Assembly: GCF_002844275.1 (NCBI RefSeq)
Contig: NZ_NXGX01000005.1
Location: forward strand, 434,001 to 498,000
Direction: 5' to 3'
DNA length: 64,000 nt
Source: Thalassospira lohafexi
Lineage (GTDB): Bacteria; Pseudomonadota; Alphaproteobacteria; Rhodospirillales; Thalassospiraceae
Both the position numbers and the translations under genes were made by a program. The first letter of the stretch is position 1; the number at the start of each line of letters is the position of its first letter. Under the pieces are notes generated by a model. The model was not told the origin of the DNA. It did no database searches and saw only the letters and a program-made list of their open reading frames with translations. Shown here piece by piece: positions 45,290-55,262 of this stretch.

Positions 45290-46684
45290 ATGCCGCGTTC
45301 GCCGGTTGCCCTGATTATTGCATTGTCTGCGACGCTGTTTGCCGCCTTTGCGCTTAACAGCGGGTCATCTTTGCAATCATCCCTGTTGGCGCTACGCGCT
45401 TCGGCAGAAGGATTCTCTCCGGTTTATACTGGTATCATCATGGCATCCTACTATATCGGCTTTGTCGCCGGGATTGTCTGGGGTGCCAGCCTTGTGAACC
45501 GGGTGGGTCACATCCGGACCTTTGCCGCCCTTGCATCAGCCGGTTCGGCGATCACGTTGCTCCATGCTGTGTATGTTGATCCGCTGACATGGTCGCTGTT
45601 TCGTGCCATGACCGGTCTTTGTCTTTCCGGCCTCTATCTGGTGGTGGAAAGCTGGTTGAATGCGCAGTCCGACAACACGTCACGCGGCAGCACAATTGCG
45701 ATTTATATGACGGTGTCACTCGGTGGTCTGGCAATTGGCCAATTGCTGCTGAACATGTCACCAATCAGCAGCTTTGAGCTATTTACCGTTGCTTCGGTCT
45801 TGCTGTCGCTGTCGCTTGTTCCACTTGCTTTAACCCGTCAGCCACCGCCTTCCGCGGTTAGTGGCGAACGCATGACGTTTCGTCGTCTTTACAAAATCTC
45901 ACCACTGGGGTTTGTCGCAGCATCCGGTGCCGGGGTCTTGTCCGGGGCGATTTACGGTGTTGGGCCGGTCTTTGCCGCCGAACTTGGTTTAAGCACGCAA
46001 AACGTCGCCTATTTCATGTTTTTTGTCATTCTGGGCGGCATGATCATGCAGTTCCCGATCGGCAAGCTTTCTGACATTGTGCCGCGCCAATACGTGATGA
46101 TTGTTGTCTTACTTGGTCTTGCTGTTTGCGGGCTGATCCCGCTTGTCATCCCCGACGTGATCAAAGACAACCTGACACTTTGGGGCGGGATCACCGGGGT
46201 TTTCATCATGCCGATCTATGGATTGGCTGTAGCCTATGTGAATGATTACCTCGAACCCGAAGACATCGTACCTGCATCGGGCGGCCTTTTGATTATTTAT
46301 GGCGGCTCAGCCGCAGCGGGTCCATTGCTAGGGTCGAGCGCAATCGGGTACTTTGGCCCTTGGGCACTGCCATTCCTGTTTTCCGTGATCGGGATTCTGG
46401 TTGCCGGATTTGCCATTTACCGTGCTGGGTTTGGTCGTCGCATCTCTCTCGAGGAGCAAGGTCAGTTCGTTGCTGTTCCGCGCACAACCCCTATGGCGTT
46501 TGAGCTGTCATCGATTACCGATGAAGTTCCCGACGACGGCGCGGACGGCTCCACAAAAGGCTCTTCGCAAGAGACCGATGAGGTCAGCGACCTTTTGACG
46601 CCGGATGGCACAGCACATCCCGACGACTATGGGCATGTCGCAGTCGATGAGGATGACGAAAGCGCGAAACCAGAAGCGAAATAA
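45290..46684 (+). CDS. MFS transporter, YcaD-like
   Basis: A 464-residue carrier with 12 hydrophobic segments and a 70-residue acidic cytoplasmic tail. The first half resembles E. coli YcaD (GSSLQSSLLALRASAEGFSP, ASYYIGFVAGIVWG, LYLVVESWLNAQSDNTSRG). The substrate of this group is unknown. GAGGATTCC precedes the ATG. It is a single gene that ends in a strong hairpin. Confidence 0.87.
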   Translation: MPRSPVALIIALSATLFAAFALNSGSSLQSSLLALRASAEGFSPVYTGIIMASYYIGFVAGIVWGASLVNRVGHIRTFAALASAGSAITLLHAVYVDPLTWSLFRAMTGLCLSGLYLVVESWLNAQSDNTSRGSTIAIYMTVSLGGLAIGQLLLNMSPISSFELFTVASVLLSLSLVPLALTRQPPPSAVSGERMTFRRLYKISPLGFVAASGAGVLSGAIYGVGPVFAAELGLSTQNVAYFMFFVILGGMIMQFPIGKLSDIVPRQYVMIVVLLGLAVCGLIPLVIPDVIKDNLTLWGGITGVFIMPIYGLAVAYVNDYLEPEDIVPASGGLLIIYGGSAAAGPLLGSSAIGYFGPWALPFLFSVIGILVAGFAIYRAGFGRRISLEEQGQFVAVPRTTPMAFELSSITDEVPDDGADGSTKGSSQETDEVSDLLTPDGTAHPDDYGHVAVDEDDESAKPEAK

Positions 46685-46697
46685 GAACGAGATTTAT

Positions 46698-46729
46698 CAG
46701 GCTGCAGTCCCAAATCGGGATGCAGCCTG
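46698..46729 (+). terminator. Hairpin after the MFS transporter gene
   Basis: Nine-base arms (46698-46706 with 46721-46729) can extend inward through GTCCC/GGGAT. It lies 13 bases after the stop and is followed by an A+T-rich stretch but no clean T run. Confidence 0.65.
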
Positions 46730-46984
46730 AATTATAATTGGGGCATCACCGCTATTTGGTGTTCACACAACCATATGTAATGGCATGTTTAATACGTGCC
46801 CGGCTGCCGTTCGATCATGGCGCGCCACAGGCCGTGCCCCTGCTTTGTGCGCGAGAACACGTCGGCCTTTTTGAGCCAATGTCAGGAAAATCAACGTTCT
46901 TTCGCCACTGCCGCATCTTATGGACAGCATTCCATAATGCGGAAAACATCCCAAAATAATAAAACCTGCTGTGGACCCACTGCG

Positions 46985-47010
46985 GTTTGAGACCATATGT
47001 TGTCTCAAAC
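46985..47010. promoter_or_regulatory. Inverted repeat upstream of glcB
   Basis: Perfect 9-base arms GTTTGAGAC (46985-46993) and GTCTCAAAC (47002-47010) are separated by CATATGTT, 66 bases before the glcB start. It is a probable operator or 5' leader hairpin; no regulator gene is adjacent. Confidence 0.55.
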
Positions 47011-47076
47011 GTTATCGCGGGGTTCAGGATTTTCATGCCGGTTCCCGTGACGGTTCCAAGTCTGGTGAGAGTAAAC

Positions 47077-49269
47077 ATGACCCAACGCATCCAAAAAGGT
47101 GGCCTTCAGATCGCATCGGTTTTGCATGATCTGGTTGCCAACGAAGTCATTCCGGGAACGGGGATCAGTTCTGATCAGTTCTGGGCGTCGTTTGAAAAAC
47201 TTGTCACTGAACTGGGGCCACGCAACAAAGCACTTTTGGCAAAGCGTGATGAGCTGCAGGCCAAGATCGACGAATGGCATGTGTCGCGTCAGGATCAGGC
47301 ACGCGATCCGGTTGCCTATAAGAACTTTTTGATCGACATCGGCTACCTTCTGCCGGAAGGCGACGATTTTTACATCAGCACCACCAATGTCGACCCGGAA
47401 ATCGCCCGTGTCGCAGGGCCGCAGCTTGTTGTGCCTGTGATGAATGCACGATATGCGCTTAATGCGGCCAATGCCCGTTGGGGCAGCCTTTATGACGCGC
47501 TGTATGGTACCGATGTCATTGACGATGCCGATGGCAAAGAAAAGACCAAGGGTTTTAACCCAAAGCGTGGGGCTGCTGTGGTGGCCTATGCGGCAAACTT
47601 CCTTGACGAAGCCGCACCGCTTGCAACCGGCCATCATGCCGACGTTACAAAATATGAAGTACGCGATGATGGATCGGGCTGGTGGACGCTGGTGGTGACC
47701 CTGTCTGATGGCAGTGAAAGCGCGCTTGCTCAGCCATCCCAGTTTATTGGCTACAACGAAAAGAACGGCGCACTTTCCGAAATTCTGCTGCGCAAGCACA
47801 GCCTGCACATCGAAATCTGCATTGATCCGACCCACCCGATTGGCAAAGAACATGCCGCGGGTGTCTCTGACGTGATCATGGAGTCGGCCGTTACGACCAT
47901 TCAGGATTGCGAAGATTCAGTCGCCGCCGTTGATGCAGAAGACAAGACCCTTGCCTACCGTAACTGGCTTGGCCTGATGAAGGGTACACTGGAAGAAAAG
48001 TTCGAAAAGGGTGGCAAGACCGTAACCCGTCGCCTGAACCCGGACCGGACCTATAAGGGTGTTGACGGTCACGAAGTCGTTCTGCCGGGCCGTAGTTTGA
48101 TGCTGGTGCGTAATGTAGGCCATCTAATGACGTCAGATGCGGTTCTTGATGCCAACGGCAATGAAGTGCCCGAAGGCTTCCTTGATGCCATGATCACGGG
48201 GCTGATTGCCAAGCATGACGTTGAAGGCAAGAACGAATTGGCCAATTCACGCCATGGCAGTGTCTATATCGTGAAACCGAAAATGCACGGCCCAGAGGAA
48301 GTCGCCTTGACCAGCGACCTGTTTGCCTTTGTCGAAAATGCGATTGATGTGCCCGAGCACACGCTTAAGGTCGGCATCATGGATGAGGAACGCCGCACAA
48401 CGGTAAACCTTAAGGAGTGCATCCGGGCTGCCAAAGACCGTGTTGTCTTCATCAATACCGGTTTCCTTGATCGAACCGGTGATGAAATCCACACCAGCAT
48501 GGAAGCTGGTCCTATGGTTCGTAAGGACGCGATGAAAGATCAATACTGGATCGCGGCCTATGAAAACTGGAACGTGGATGTTGGTCTTCAGTGCGGCATG
48601 AAAGGCGTTGCGCAGATCGGCAAAGGCATGTGGGCCAAACCTGATCGCATGGCCGAAATGATGGATGCCAAAATTGGCCATCCCAAGGCCGGTGCAAAAT
48701 GCGCATGGGTTCCTTCACCGACCGCCGCCACCCTGCACGCCATTCACTATCATCAGGTTGATGTTCGGGCAGTACAGGATGAAATCGGCAAACGTGAACG
48801 GGCCCACCTTGATGATATCCTGGCGATCCCGCGTCTTGGCGATATCAAACCAATGCCAAGCGAAATTCAGGAGGAGCTTGATAACAACGCACAAGGCATT
48901 CTGGGCTATGTCGTTCGCTGGATCGACAGTGGCGTTGGTTGTTCCAAGGTGCCTGACATCAATGATGTCGGCCTGATGGAAGACCGGGCCACTTTACGTA
49001 TTTCGAGCCAGCATATCGCCAACTGGATGCATCATGAGCTGTGCACCAAAGAACAGGTCATGGAAACCCTCAAACGTATGGCTGCGGTCGTTGACAAGCA
49101 GAACGCCGGGGACCCGACCTATCGCAATATGGCCCCGAACTTTGATGACAGTGTAGCCTTTGCAGCAGCCTGTGATCTGGTCTTCAAAGGCCGTGAACAG
49201 CCAAATGGCTACACCGAGCCGGTTCTTCATGCCCGTCGCCGCGAAGCCAAAGCGAAATACGGCGCATAA
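47077..49269 (+). CDS. glcB: Malate synthase G
   Basis: A 730-residue isoform G malate synthase that condenses glyoxylate and acetyl-CoA to malate in the glyoxylate shunt and glycolate use. Motifs include [67 protein letters not shown] (metal and substrate acids), [20 protein letters not shown] and [16 protein letters not shown]. The ATG at 47077 is preferred because the sequence becomes family-like there and the length matches. An in-frame ATG at 46987 lies inside the inverted repeat and would add 30 residues. Confidence 0.95.
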   Translation: MTQRIQKGGLQIASVLHDLVANEVIPGTGISSDQFWASFEKLVTELGPRNKALLAKRDELQAKIDEWHVSRQDQARDPVAYKNFLIDIGYLLPEGDDFYISTTNVDPEIARVAGPQLVVPVMNARYALNAANARWGSLYDALYGTDVIDDADGKEKTKGFNPKRGAAVVAYAANFLDEAAPLATGHHADVTKYEVRDDGSGWWTLVVTLSDGSESALAQPSQFIGYNEKNGALSEILLRKHSLHIEICIDPTHPIGKEHAAGVSDVIMESAVTTIQDCEDSVAAVDAEDKTLAYRNWLGLMKGTLEEKFEKGGKTVTRRLNPDRTYKGVDGHEVVLPGRSLMLVRNVGHLMTSDAVLDANGNEVPEGFLDAMITGLIAKHDVEGKNELANSRHGSVYIVKPKMHGPEEVALTSDLFAFVENAIDVPEHTLKVGIMDEERRTTVNLKECIRAAKDRVVFINTGFLDRTGDEIHTSMEAGPMVRKDAMKDQYWIAAYENWNVDVGLQCGMKGVAQIGKGMWAKPDRMAEMMDAKIGHPKAGAKCAWVPSPTAATLHAIHYHQVDVRAVQDEIGKRERAHLDDILAIPRLGDIKPMPSEIQEELDNNAQGILGYVVRWIDSGVGCSKVPDINDVGLMEDRATLRISSQHIANWMHHELCTKEQVMETLKRMAAVVDKQNAGDPTYRNMAPNFDDSVAFAAACDLVFKGREQPNGYTEPVLHARRREAKAKYGA

Positions 49270-49297
49270 ACACCGCCTTTACAATCGATCCCAAAAC

Positions 49298-49328
49298 AAA
49301 AGCCGCCCACATCGTTGGGCGGCTTTTT
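49298..49328. terminator. Terminator after glcB
   Basis: Twelve-base arms (49298-49309 with 49316-49327) run into a T tract. A second A+T-flanked hairpin near 49341-49360 probably serves the convergent map gene. Confidence 0.85.
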
Positions 49329-49370
49329 ATTGCACAAAGTGCTGCAGCATAAATTGCAGCATTTTAATCA

Positions 49371-50120
49371 CTACGCACTCAGTGTCATGATCTCATAGCC
49401 TTTGTCGGTGACGACAAGCGTGTGTTCATATTGCACCGTGGCGTCGCCAGTATCAGAAAACAACGTCCAGCCATCATCACAATCCACCGCCCATTTTGCG
49501 CCAAGCGACAGGAACGGCTCGATGGTGATCACCTGCCCTTTTTTAAGGGTCCGGCGTTCTTTAGGATCATCCCATGTCGGGATGGTATGAGGATGTTCGT
49601 GTAGTGATTTACCAATACCGTGGCTCGCGAGATTACGGATCAGTGTATAGCCGCCCTTACGCGCGAAGTTTTCGACCTTAAGCCCGATTTCGCGGATAGG
49701 TGCCTTGTCGCGGACAACCTTGATCCCGGCCCACATGGCTTTTTTGCCATCGTCGCACAATTTGATCAGTTCGGGTTTTGCCGCACCACAGATAAAGCTG
49801 GCTCCAGTGTCGGAAAAATACCCATCAAGGGACGCGGAAACATCAATGTTAACCAGATCCCCATCCGCAAGAACCTGATCCCCGGGAATGCCATGGGCAA
49901 CAGCTTCGTTGACACTGATGCAGGTCGCACCGGGGAACTTATATTCGCTTTCCGGGGCTGAAACGGCACCGGCGTCTTCAAGGACCTTTCGCCCGATGTG
50001 GTCAAGTTCTGCTGTGGTGATACCGGGTACTGCCGCAGCTCCCATAACGTCCCGGGCGCGTGCACAAATGCGGCCAATACGACGCAGATGGTCGAGTTCT
50101 TTATCCGATGAAATTGTCAT
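49371..50120 (-). CDS. map: Type I methionine aminopeptidase
   Basis: A 249-residue pita-bread-fold aminopeptidase that removes the initiator Met from new proteins. The metal ligands are seen in order: Asp in NIDVSASLDGYFSDTGAS, the second Asp of that segment, His in ASHGIGKSLHEHPHTIP, Glu in ITIEPFLS and Glu in QYEHTLVV. The start at 50120 gives a standard N-terminus; an in-frame start at 50168 adds 16 residues. It is convergent with glcB. Confidence 0.92.
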   Translation of the reverse strand: MTISSDKELDHLRRIGRICARARDVMGAAAVPGITTAELDHIGRKVLEDAGAVSAPESEYKFPGATCISVNEAVAHGIPGDQVLADGDLVNIDVSASLDGYFSDTGASFICGAAKPELIKLCDDGKKAMWAGIKVVRDKAPIREIGLKVENFARKGGYTLIRNLASHGIGKSLHEHPHTIPTWDDPKERRTLKKGQVITIEPFLSLGAKWAVDCDDGWTLFSDTGDATVQYEHTLVVTDKGYEIMTLSA

Positions 50121-50228
50121 TAAATGGTTATTGCGATGCTGTGCTGCGAAGTCAAGAAAACCTGCCATTCCACGATGCGATAACAGCCATCCACCGACTG
50201 GATTGTATCCTCCTGCCTCCCAAAGACG

Positions 50229-51914
50229 TCAGGCACGTGATGACGCGTCATTGCCAATCATATCTTGATCAGAATAAAGAACATATCCGTTCTTGCCGCG
50301 CGCCTTTGCAGCATAAAGCGCCTGATCTGCCTGATTGAGGAGGCGCTCAGGTTTTTGGGCATGACGTGGATAAAGGCTGATGCCAATGCTCATACAGATC
50401 GAAACGCGACTGCCACCGGTGATAAAGGGCATCAGGATTTCTTGCAGGATTCTTTCGGCCAGTGTGATTGATTGCGACTTTCCGTCACCCTCAACGTGAG
50501 ACACAATCACCATTTCATCCCCGCCCAAACGCACGACAAGATCCCCGCCACGCACACAACGACGCAACCGTCTTGCGACCTCGCAAAGGACTTCGTCACC
50601 CGCCGCATGTCCCAGTTTGTCGTTGATCTGTTTAAAGTCATCGAGATCAAGCATCAGAACGGCCAGTTCGGATTTTTGACGGTCGGCCTGTGCAATGGCG
50701 TGCTCAAAATAAACATCAAGCGCCATGCGATTACCAAGTCCGGTCAGGGTGTCATGGTGAGCAATCCGTTCCATTTCACCAAGTGCCACATCCTTCTCCG
50801 TCAGCTTGGCCAAAAGGGCGCGCAGGTTCGACGAAAGAATGTTGATTTCACGCGCGCCCCGAATATCAGGCAAAACATCCAGATCGCCGCGTTTCATCGC
50901 TTCAATCGAATTTGCCATGCGGGTGATTGGCCCAACAAAGAAACCGGCCCCCCACCAAGCAATTGAACTGAACACAACCGCAAGCACCAAGCCCCAGATC
51001 AAAATATCGCGGCGCAGCAAATAAACAGGCTGAAGGGCATCCTCGACCCGTTGACGTACCAGAACAGACCAATTGAGCCCCTCATAATCAAGATGCCCGT
51101 CGGCGGGCGCATACCCCGTCAGATATTCATGCCCATCGGGCCATGTGCTGATTTTCCAGCCAATATGATTGCGGCGCGCCTCGTCCAGAGCGTCAATCGA
51201 CAGGGTTTCCCCCACCATTTCCTGATCCGCACCCAGAAGGATTGTACCGTTCTCTGCGATCACGAAAATATCGACATTGTGATGCACGCCCTGACCGCTA
51301 AATAACGTGCGCCGAACCGTATTTGCCCATTCCCAACTCAGGTGCGCTGCAAACACTCCGTTCAGTTCATCATTCTCGCTGGTCAGCGGTACGGCGATAT
51401 CAACAAACTGGATAGGTTCGCCTGTTGAGGATGGAAACTTGTCGGCAAGCAATTTTGCCTCATGCACATCACCAATAAATTGCCCGACCCGACCATACTG
51501 AAACACCGGTCGCTGAGCAATATTCGCACCCAGAAGAATATCCCCGGTCGAGGCGACAACTGTACCTTCGCGATCCAGAATTCCGATCCAGGTGAAAATT
51601 GGAATTTCCTTACGCAACCGGTTGATGATCGAACTCATTTGCTGCGTATTGGAAAAATCCTGAAAAGCCGTAAGCGTACTGAGAACAGAAACTTCGCCCC
51701 GATGGGTCCACATCGTGCGATCAAGTTCATCGGCCATCTGAAGCGCAATGTCGGAAACCCCAATACCGATCTGCTGTCGCAGGTCGGCACCGGACCGCTT
51801 GCCAATCACAAAACTCATCAAAACCGCCAGCCCGACAACAAGCAATGCCGTCGCCAAAGCAATCTGCACGCGGATTCCGACCTGCAGAAACTTTTTCAAG
51901 GTTAGTCCTCTCAC
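50229..51914 (-). CDS. Membrane diguanylate cyclase with Cache-like sensor, HAMP and GGDEF domains
   Basis: A 561-residue sensor enzyme. Two transmembrane helices (about 10-34 and 300-322) flank a periplasmic double-Cache-like region. A HAMP-like linker (about 325-375) and a coiled segment are followed by a GGDEF domain (about 395-555). The active site reads LGGDEMVIV, so the last residue of the signature is Met in place of Phe. An inhibitory RxxD site (RGGD) lies five residues upstream. The protein probably makes cyclic di-GMP in response to an extracellular ligand. There is no EAL domain. Confidence 0.88.
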   Translation of the reverse strand: MRGLTLKKFLQVGIRVQIALATALLVVGLAVLMSFVIGKRSGADLRQQIGIGVSDIALQMADELDRTMWTHRGEVSVLSTLTAFQDFSNTQQMSSIINRLRKEIPIFTWIGILDREGTVVASTGDILLGANIAQRPVFQYGRVGQFIGDVHEAKLLADKFPSSTGEPIQFVDIAVPLTSENDELNGVFAAHLSWEWANTVRRTLFSGQGVHHNVDIFVIAENGTILLGADQEMVGETLSIDALDEARRNHIGWKISTWPDGHEYLTGYAPADGHLDYEGLNWSVLVRQRVEDALQPVYLLRRDILIWGLVLAVVFSSIAWWGAGFFVGPITRMANSIEAMKRGDLDVLPDIRGAREINILSSNLRALLAKLTEKDVALGEMERIAHHDTLTGLGNRMALDVYFEHAIAQADRQKSELAVLMLDLDDFKQINDKLGHAAGDEVLCEVARRLRRCVRGGDLVVRLGGDEMVIVSHVEGDGKSQSITLAERILQEILMPFITGGSRVSICMSIGISLYPRHAQKPERLLNQADQALYAAKARGKNGYVLYSDQDMIGNDASSRA

Positions 51915-52305
51915 TCTCCAATACTGTCAGCCATTGTTTTTTAATTTTGGTGGCCAACAGGTCACGGCTTTTTATAATTTCCGCTTATTTGATCGTAGAT
52001 GTAGGGATCCTCAAAGCATTTTTTTAGAAGCGCTACAAACAAAATTAAACTGCAGCTGTTTCACTGAAAACCCGAATAAAGCCACGAACTTTAGTACTCT
52101 CCAGATAAGAGCCAACCCAGAACTCTCGATTCAAAACACCTGCCTTTGACAAGGAAATAATCGCACCTTTGTATTTGATGATATGCTTGAAAATCAGCGT
52201 ATTAATCGTACCATCACGTGGTGAGATCAAAATGGAAAAGGTCGCCCCGCGCGGGCCAAATCACATAACCACTACCGAACGCAACCGACAACCTGACAGG
52301 GTGCT
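51915..52305. other. Intergenic region between the diguanylate cyclase and TRIC genes
   Basis: It is A+T-richer than the flanks and has no gene with family features. A possible sigma-70 promoter for the TRIC gene is TTGACA (52146-52151) with a weak -10 (TGTATT) 18 bases on. Small open frames here have no supporting motifs. Confidence 0.4.
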
Positions 52306-52941
52306 ATGACCATTACCCAGATTATTTATTGGCTTGAACTGGCAGGTGTTGCGGTCTTTGCGATCACAGGCGCACTTGAAGCATCCCGACGCCAGATGGA
52401 TGTTGTCGGCTTTGTCCTAATCGCGACCTTTACCGGCATTGGTGGCGGGACAGTGCGTGATGTGATTACAGGAGAAACGCCGGTATTCTGGATCAAGGAC
52501 CCGTCATGGATTATTACCTGTATCGGCGCGGCGATCTTTACCTATTTTACCGCCCATCTTGTCGAGCGCCGCTATGTCGCGCTGATCTGGCTTGATGCAC
52601 TCGGACTTGCACTTTTTGGCGTAACCGGGGCGGCGATTGGATTAAACCTTGGTGTGTCACCACTTGTTGCCATCATCCTTGGCATGATCACGGCAACATT
52701 TGGCGGCATGGTACGCGACGTGGTTTGTAATGAAATCCCGCTTATCCTGCGCCCTGAGATTTACATCAGTTGTGCTCTTTTAGGTGCCAGCATTTATGTG
52801 GTTGGCACGGATATTCTTGAACTTCCCCGCGGCCCGATTGCCTTCATCGCATTCTTTGCCGCCTTTATCCTGCGCGCCAGCGCAATCAAGTTCAAACTGG
52901 GGTTCCCAGTATATAAGGCGCGTCCGGGACGGGAGTATTGA
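52306..52941 (+). CDS. Trimeric intracellular cation channel (TRIC / UPF0126) family protein
   Basis: A 211-residue membrane protein with seven hydrophobic helices forming two three-helix repeats plus one. Each repeat contains the family glycine-rich signature: TGIGGGTVRDVITGETPVFW in the first and a matching FGGMVRDVVCNEIPLIL in the second. Bacterial homologues such as YicG form K+-permeable trimers. The physiological role in this organism is unknown. It begins at ATG 52306 after GACAGGGTGCT. Confidence 0.9.
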   Translation: MTITQIIYWLELAGVAVFAITGALEASRRQMDVVGFVLIATFTGIGGGTVRDVITGETPVFWIKDPSWIITCIGAAIFTYFTAHLVERRYVALIWLDALGLALFGVTGAAIGLNLGVSPLVAIILGMITATFGGMVRDVVCNEIPLILRPEIYISCALLGASIYVVGTDILELPRGPIAFIAFFAAFILRASAIKFKLGFPVYKARPGREY

Positions 52942-52968
52942 TCAGCATCATTTTGGTTTTTACGAAAT

Positions 52969-55251
52969 ATGCGCTTTGTAAACCCAAACGAAAGACGTTG
53001 GAAAATAAACTTATCTTCGAAATCATTCAAAACAGGCAAAAAAGTGTCCGATCCGGTTCAGGCTATATTGCAAGCAGCAGACGGTTTTTTTGCGAAAGGC
53101 GACTTTCGCGAGGCTTCAAGAAAATATCTTGAGGTGTTGCGCATACAATCTGATCACCCAGTTGCCTTGCATCATCTCGGACTATGTTGCTATCGGACGG
53201 GTTCGCACGAACAGGCAAGAAACCTGATATTCGAATCCGTTTCTATTCAGCAAAACAATGCGGTAGCTCACGACCATCTCGGCGTTGTTTTGGTTGCCTT
53301 AAACGATTTTATACACGCGGAGGCCAGCTTCAAAAACGCTATTGCTATTCAACCAAGCTATGTTGATGCCTATCATAATTTGGGCGCGCTTTTGATAAAG
53401 CAGAAACACTATTCGCGCGCGCTTGCGATACTCGAAAATGCCCCAAGCACACCCAAAGGCGCGTTCAGTAGACATAAACTTCTCGGCCAAACGCACTTGC
53501 TTCTTGGGAACACGGATCAGGCGTTAACCCATCTAGAACAGGCACTGATGCAGAGATCATCAGATCCCGACGTATTGTCTGATATCGCAACCGCACTTGA
53601 AAAACAAAACCAGTACAATGAGGCCTTAAAGTTTCACAGCCTCGCCATTAGCCGCCGACCCGGCAAAAATCGCCACTGGCAACTATTTTCTGACTGTCTG
53701 AAAATATTGACCGCGTCGGCACCCTCCTCTGCGGGCGTCGAAATTAGGTTACAACATCTGATTCGCTCCGAAACTCTACCGATGCAGGATCTTGTGCAAA
53801 CCGTGATTGTCGCAGCAGAGCACGATACGCAAGTCGCCGAAATACTCAGCCGTTGGGCCAAGACGGACGCAGTTAGCATTTCAGAGCCTTGGTTAGACAT
53901 GACCACATTGGCCAAATGCACATCCCTGATGATGCTGATGTCTGCGACCCCAATCGACAACATTGCTTTTGAGAGAATTCTGACACGGTGCCGCAGGGAA
54001 ATACTTACATCGGAAACGCCACGTGATGATGAAATACTACCCCTTGCGATCAGCCTTGCTCTGCAGTGCTTTAATAACGAGCATGCTTATGTCGTTTCCG
54101 AAGCAGAAAAGCAGGCCATAAGCCAACTTGAAAGCAAACTGGCGAAAATTGTCGCGGATGGCAAAAGTCCGGAACCTTTGGAATTGGCTATTCTAGGCGC
54201 CTACGCGCCACTATCTTATTATGCGTGGTCGCGCAAACTGGCCGCACAAGATTGGCCCAGTTCGCTCCTGCCGGTTATAGAAAGGCAGATAAAAGAGCCG
54301 CTGGAAGAAAACGAGATTAAATCTACTGTTGGGCACCTGACAAAAATCTCAGATGGCGTGTCTTCTTCTGTACGCGACATGTATGAGCAGAACCCATACC
54401 CAAGGTGGATAAACGCAGCAGTTCGCAGATACGATCTGTCAATCGCCGACGTCCTGACATCCCCCCCTATTTTACTTGAACTTGGCGATTATGTTGCGCC
54501 AAACGCACCAGAAATACTGGTTGCGGGCTGTGGGACCGGGCAACATTCCATCCAACCTGCAACACGCTACAAAGCATCGAAGGTAACCGCAGTTGACCTT
54601 AGTCTTACCAGCCTAGCTTATGCCAAACGGCAATCTGCAAAACTCAACATAGACAACATTTCCTTTTTCCAAGCCGACATTCTGCAGCTTGATGAAATAG
54701 AGAAGCAGTTTGATGTTGTTGAATGCGTCGGCGTTTTACACCATCTCGAAGACCCGCTTGCGGGATGGAAAACACTTGTACGACGCGTAAAGCCCGGCGG
54801 CCTCATGAAAATTGGTTTGTATAGCGAGGCAGCCCGACAGGACGTTCTGGCAGGGCGCAAAATTGTTGCCGAACAAAATTTCAAGCCAACAGCGGATGGC
54901 ATTCGTGCATGCCGACAATATATTATCAACGCCGCCGCCAAAGGTGATCCGACCTTAGCTCAATTATGCCGCCGATCAGACTTTCATAGTTTAAGTGCTT
55001 GTCGCGACCTGATCTTTCATATTCAGGAACACCGCTTCACCTTGCCAGAAATCAAAGAATATTTGAAAACCCTTAATCTGGAATTTCTCGATTTCGAAAT
55101 GAATTTCGCAGGTCAACTTGGCAATTTCCGGAAGGAACTAAGTGGATTTTCTGCTGGAAAACGTCTTGATAAATGGCACGCGTACGAAATTGATAACCCC
55201 GACACATTCAGAGCAATGTATCAGTTCTGGTGTCGAAAGCCTGCCCAGTAA
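52969..55251 (+). CDS. TPR-repeat protein fused to a SAM-dependent methyltransferase
   Basis: A 760-residue two-part protein. TPR repeats cover about residues 25-225 (for example YLEVLRIQSDHPVALHHLGL, AIQPSYVDAYHNLGALLIKQ). A less conserved helical middle section with no recognised domain follows (about 240-450). From about 465 there is a YEQNPYPRW motif, then a class I methyltransferase with ILVAGCGTGQHSIQPA, VTAVDLSLTSLAYAK and VVECVGVLHHLEDP. The family is widespread in marine bacteria, but the target is unknown; a protein or sugar substrate recruited by the TPRs is plausible. The gene is clearly A+T-richer in codon use than its neighbours, so it may be acquired. The true start could also be GTG 53044. 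Confidence 0.78.
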   Translation: MRFVNPNERRWKINLSSKSFKTGKKVSDPVQAILQAADGFFAKGDFREASRKYLEVLRIQSDHPVALHHLGLCCYRTGSHEQARNLIFESVSIQQNNAVAHDHLGVVLVALNDFIHAEASFKNAIAIQPSYVDAYHNLGALLIKQKHYSRALAILENAPSTPKGAFSRHKLLGQTHLLLGNTDQALTHLEQALMQRSSDPDVLSDIATALEKQNQYNEALKFHSLAISRRPGKNRHWQLFSDCLKILTASAPSSAGVEIRLQHLIRSETLPMQDLVQTVIVAAEHDTQVAEILSRWAKTDAVSISEPWLDMTTLAKCTSLMMLMSATPIDNIAFERILTRCRREILTSETPRDDEILPLAISLALQCFNNEHAYVVSEAEKQAISQLESKLAKIVADGKSPEPLELAILGAYAPLSYYAWSRKLAAQDWPSSLLPVIERQIKEPLEENEIKSTVGHLTKISDGVSSSVRDMYEQNPYPRWINAAVRRYDLSIADVLTSPPILLELGDYVAPNAPEILVAGCGTGQHSIQPATRYKASKVTAVDLSLTSLAYAKRQSAKLNIDNISFFQADILQLDEIEKQFDVVECVGVLHHLEDPLAGWKTLVRRVKPGGLMKIGLYSEAARQDVLAGRKIVAEQNFKPTADGIRACRQYIINAAAKGDPTLAQLCRRSDFHSLSACRDLIFHIQEHRFTLPEIKEYLKTLNLEFLDFEMNFAGQLGNFRKELSGFSAGKRLDKWHAYEIDNPDTFRAMYQFWCRKPAQ

Positions 55252-55262
55252 ACGCATCTGCA

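Larger units (their letters stand above)
46685..47076. other. Intergenic region upstream of malate synthase G
   Basis: It holds the MFS hairpin (46698-46729), a TTCC-N7-GGAA inverted repeat (46930-46944) and a longer inverted repeat at 46985-47010, but no gene. The stretch 46950-46975 is A+T-rich. Regulation of the glyoxylate shunt by carbon source would fit operators here. Confidence 0.5.

Noticed and set aside
52045-52230. A 61-residue minus-strand open frame upstream of the TRIC gene
   Set aside because: It is short, in AT-rich intergenic DNA, with no recognisable features.
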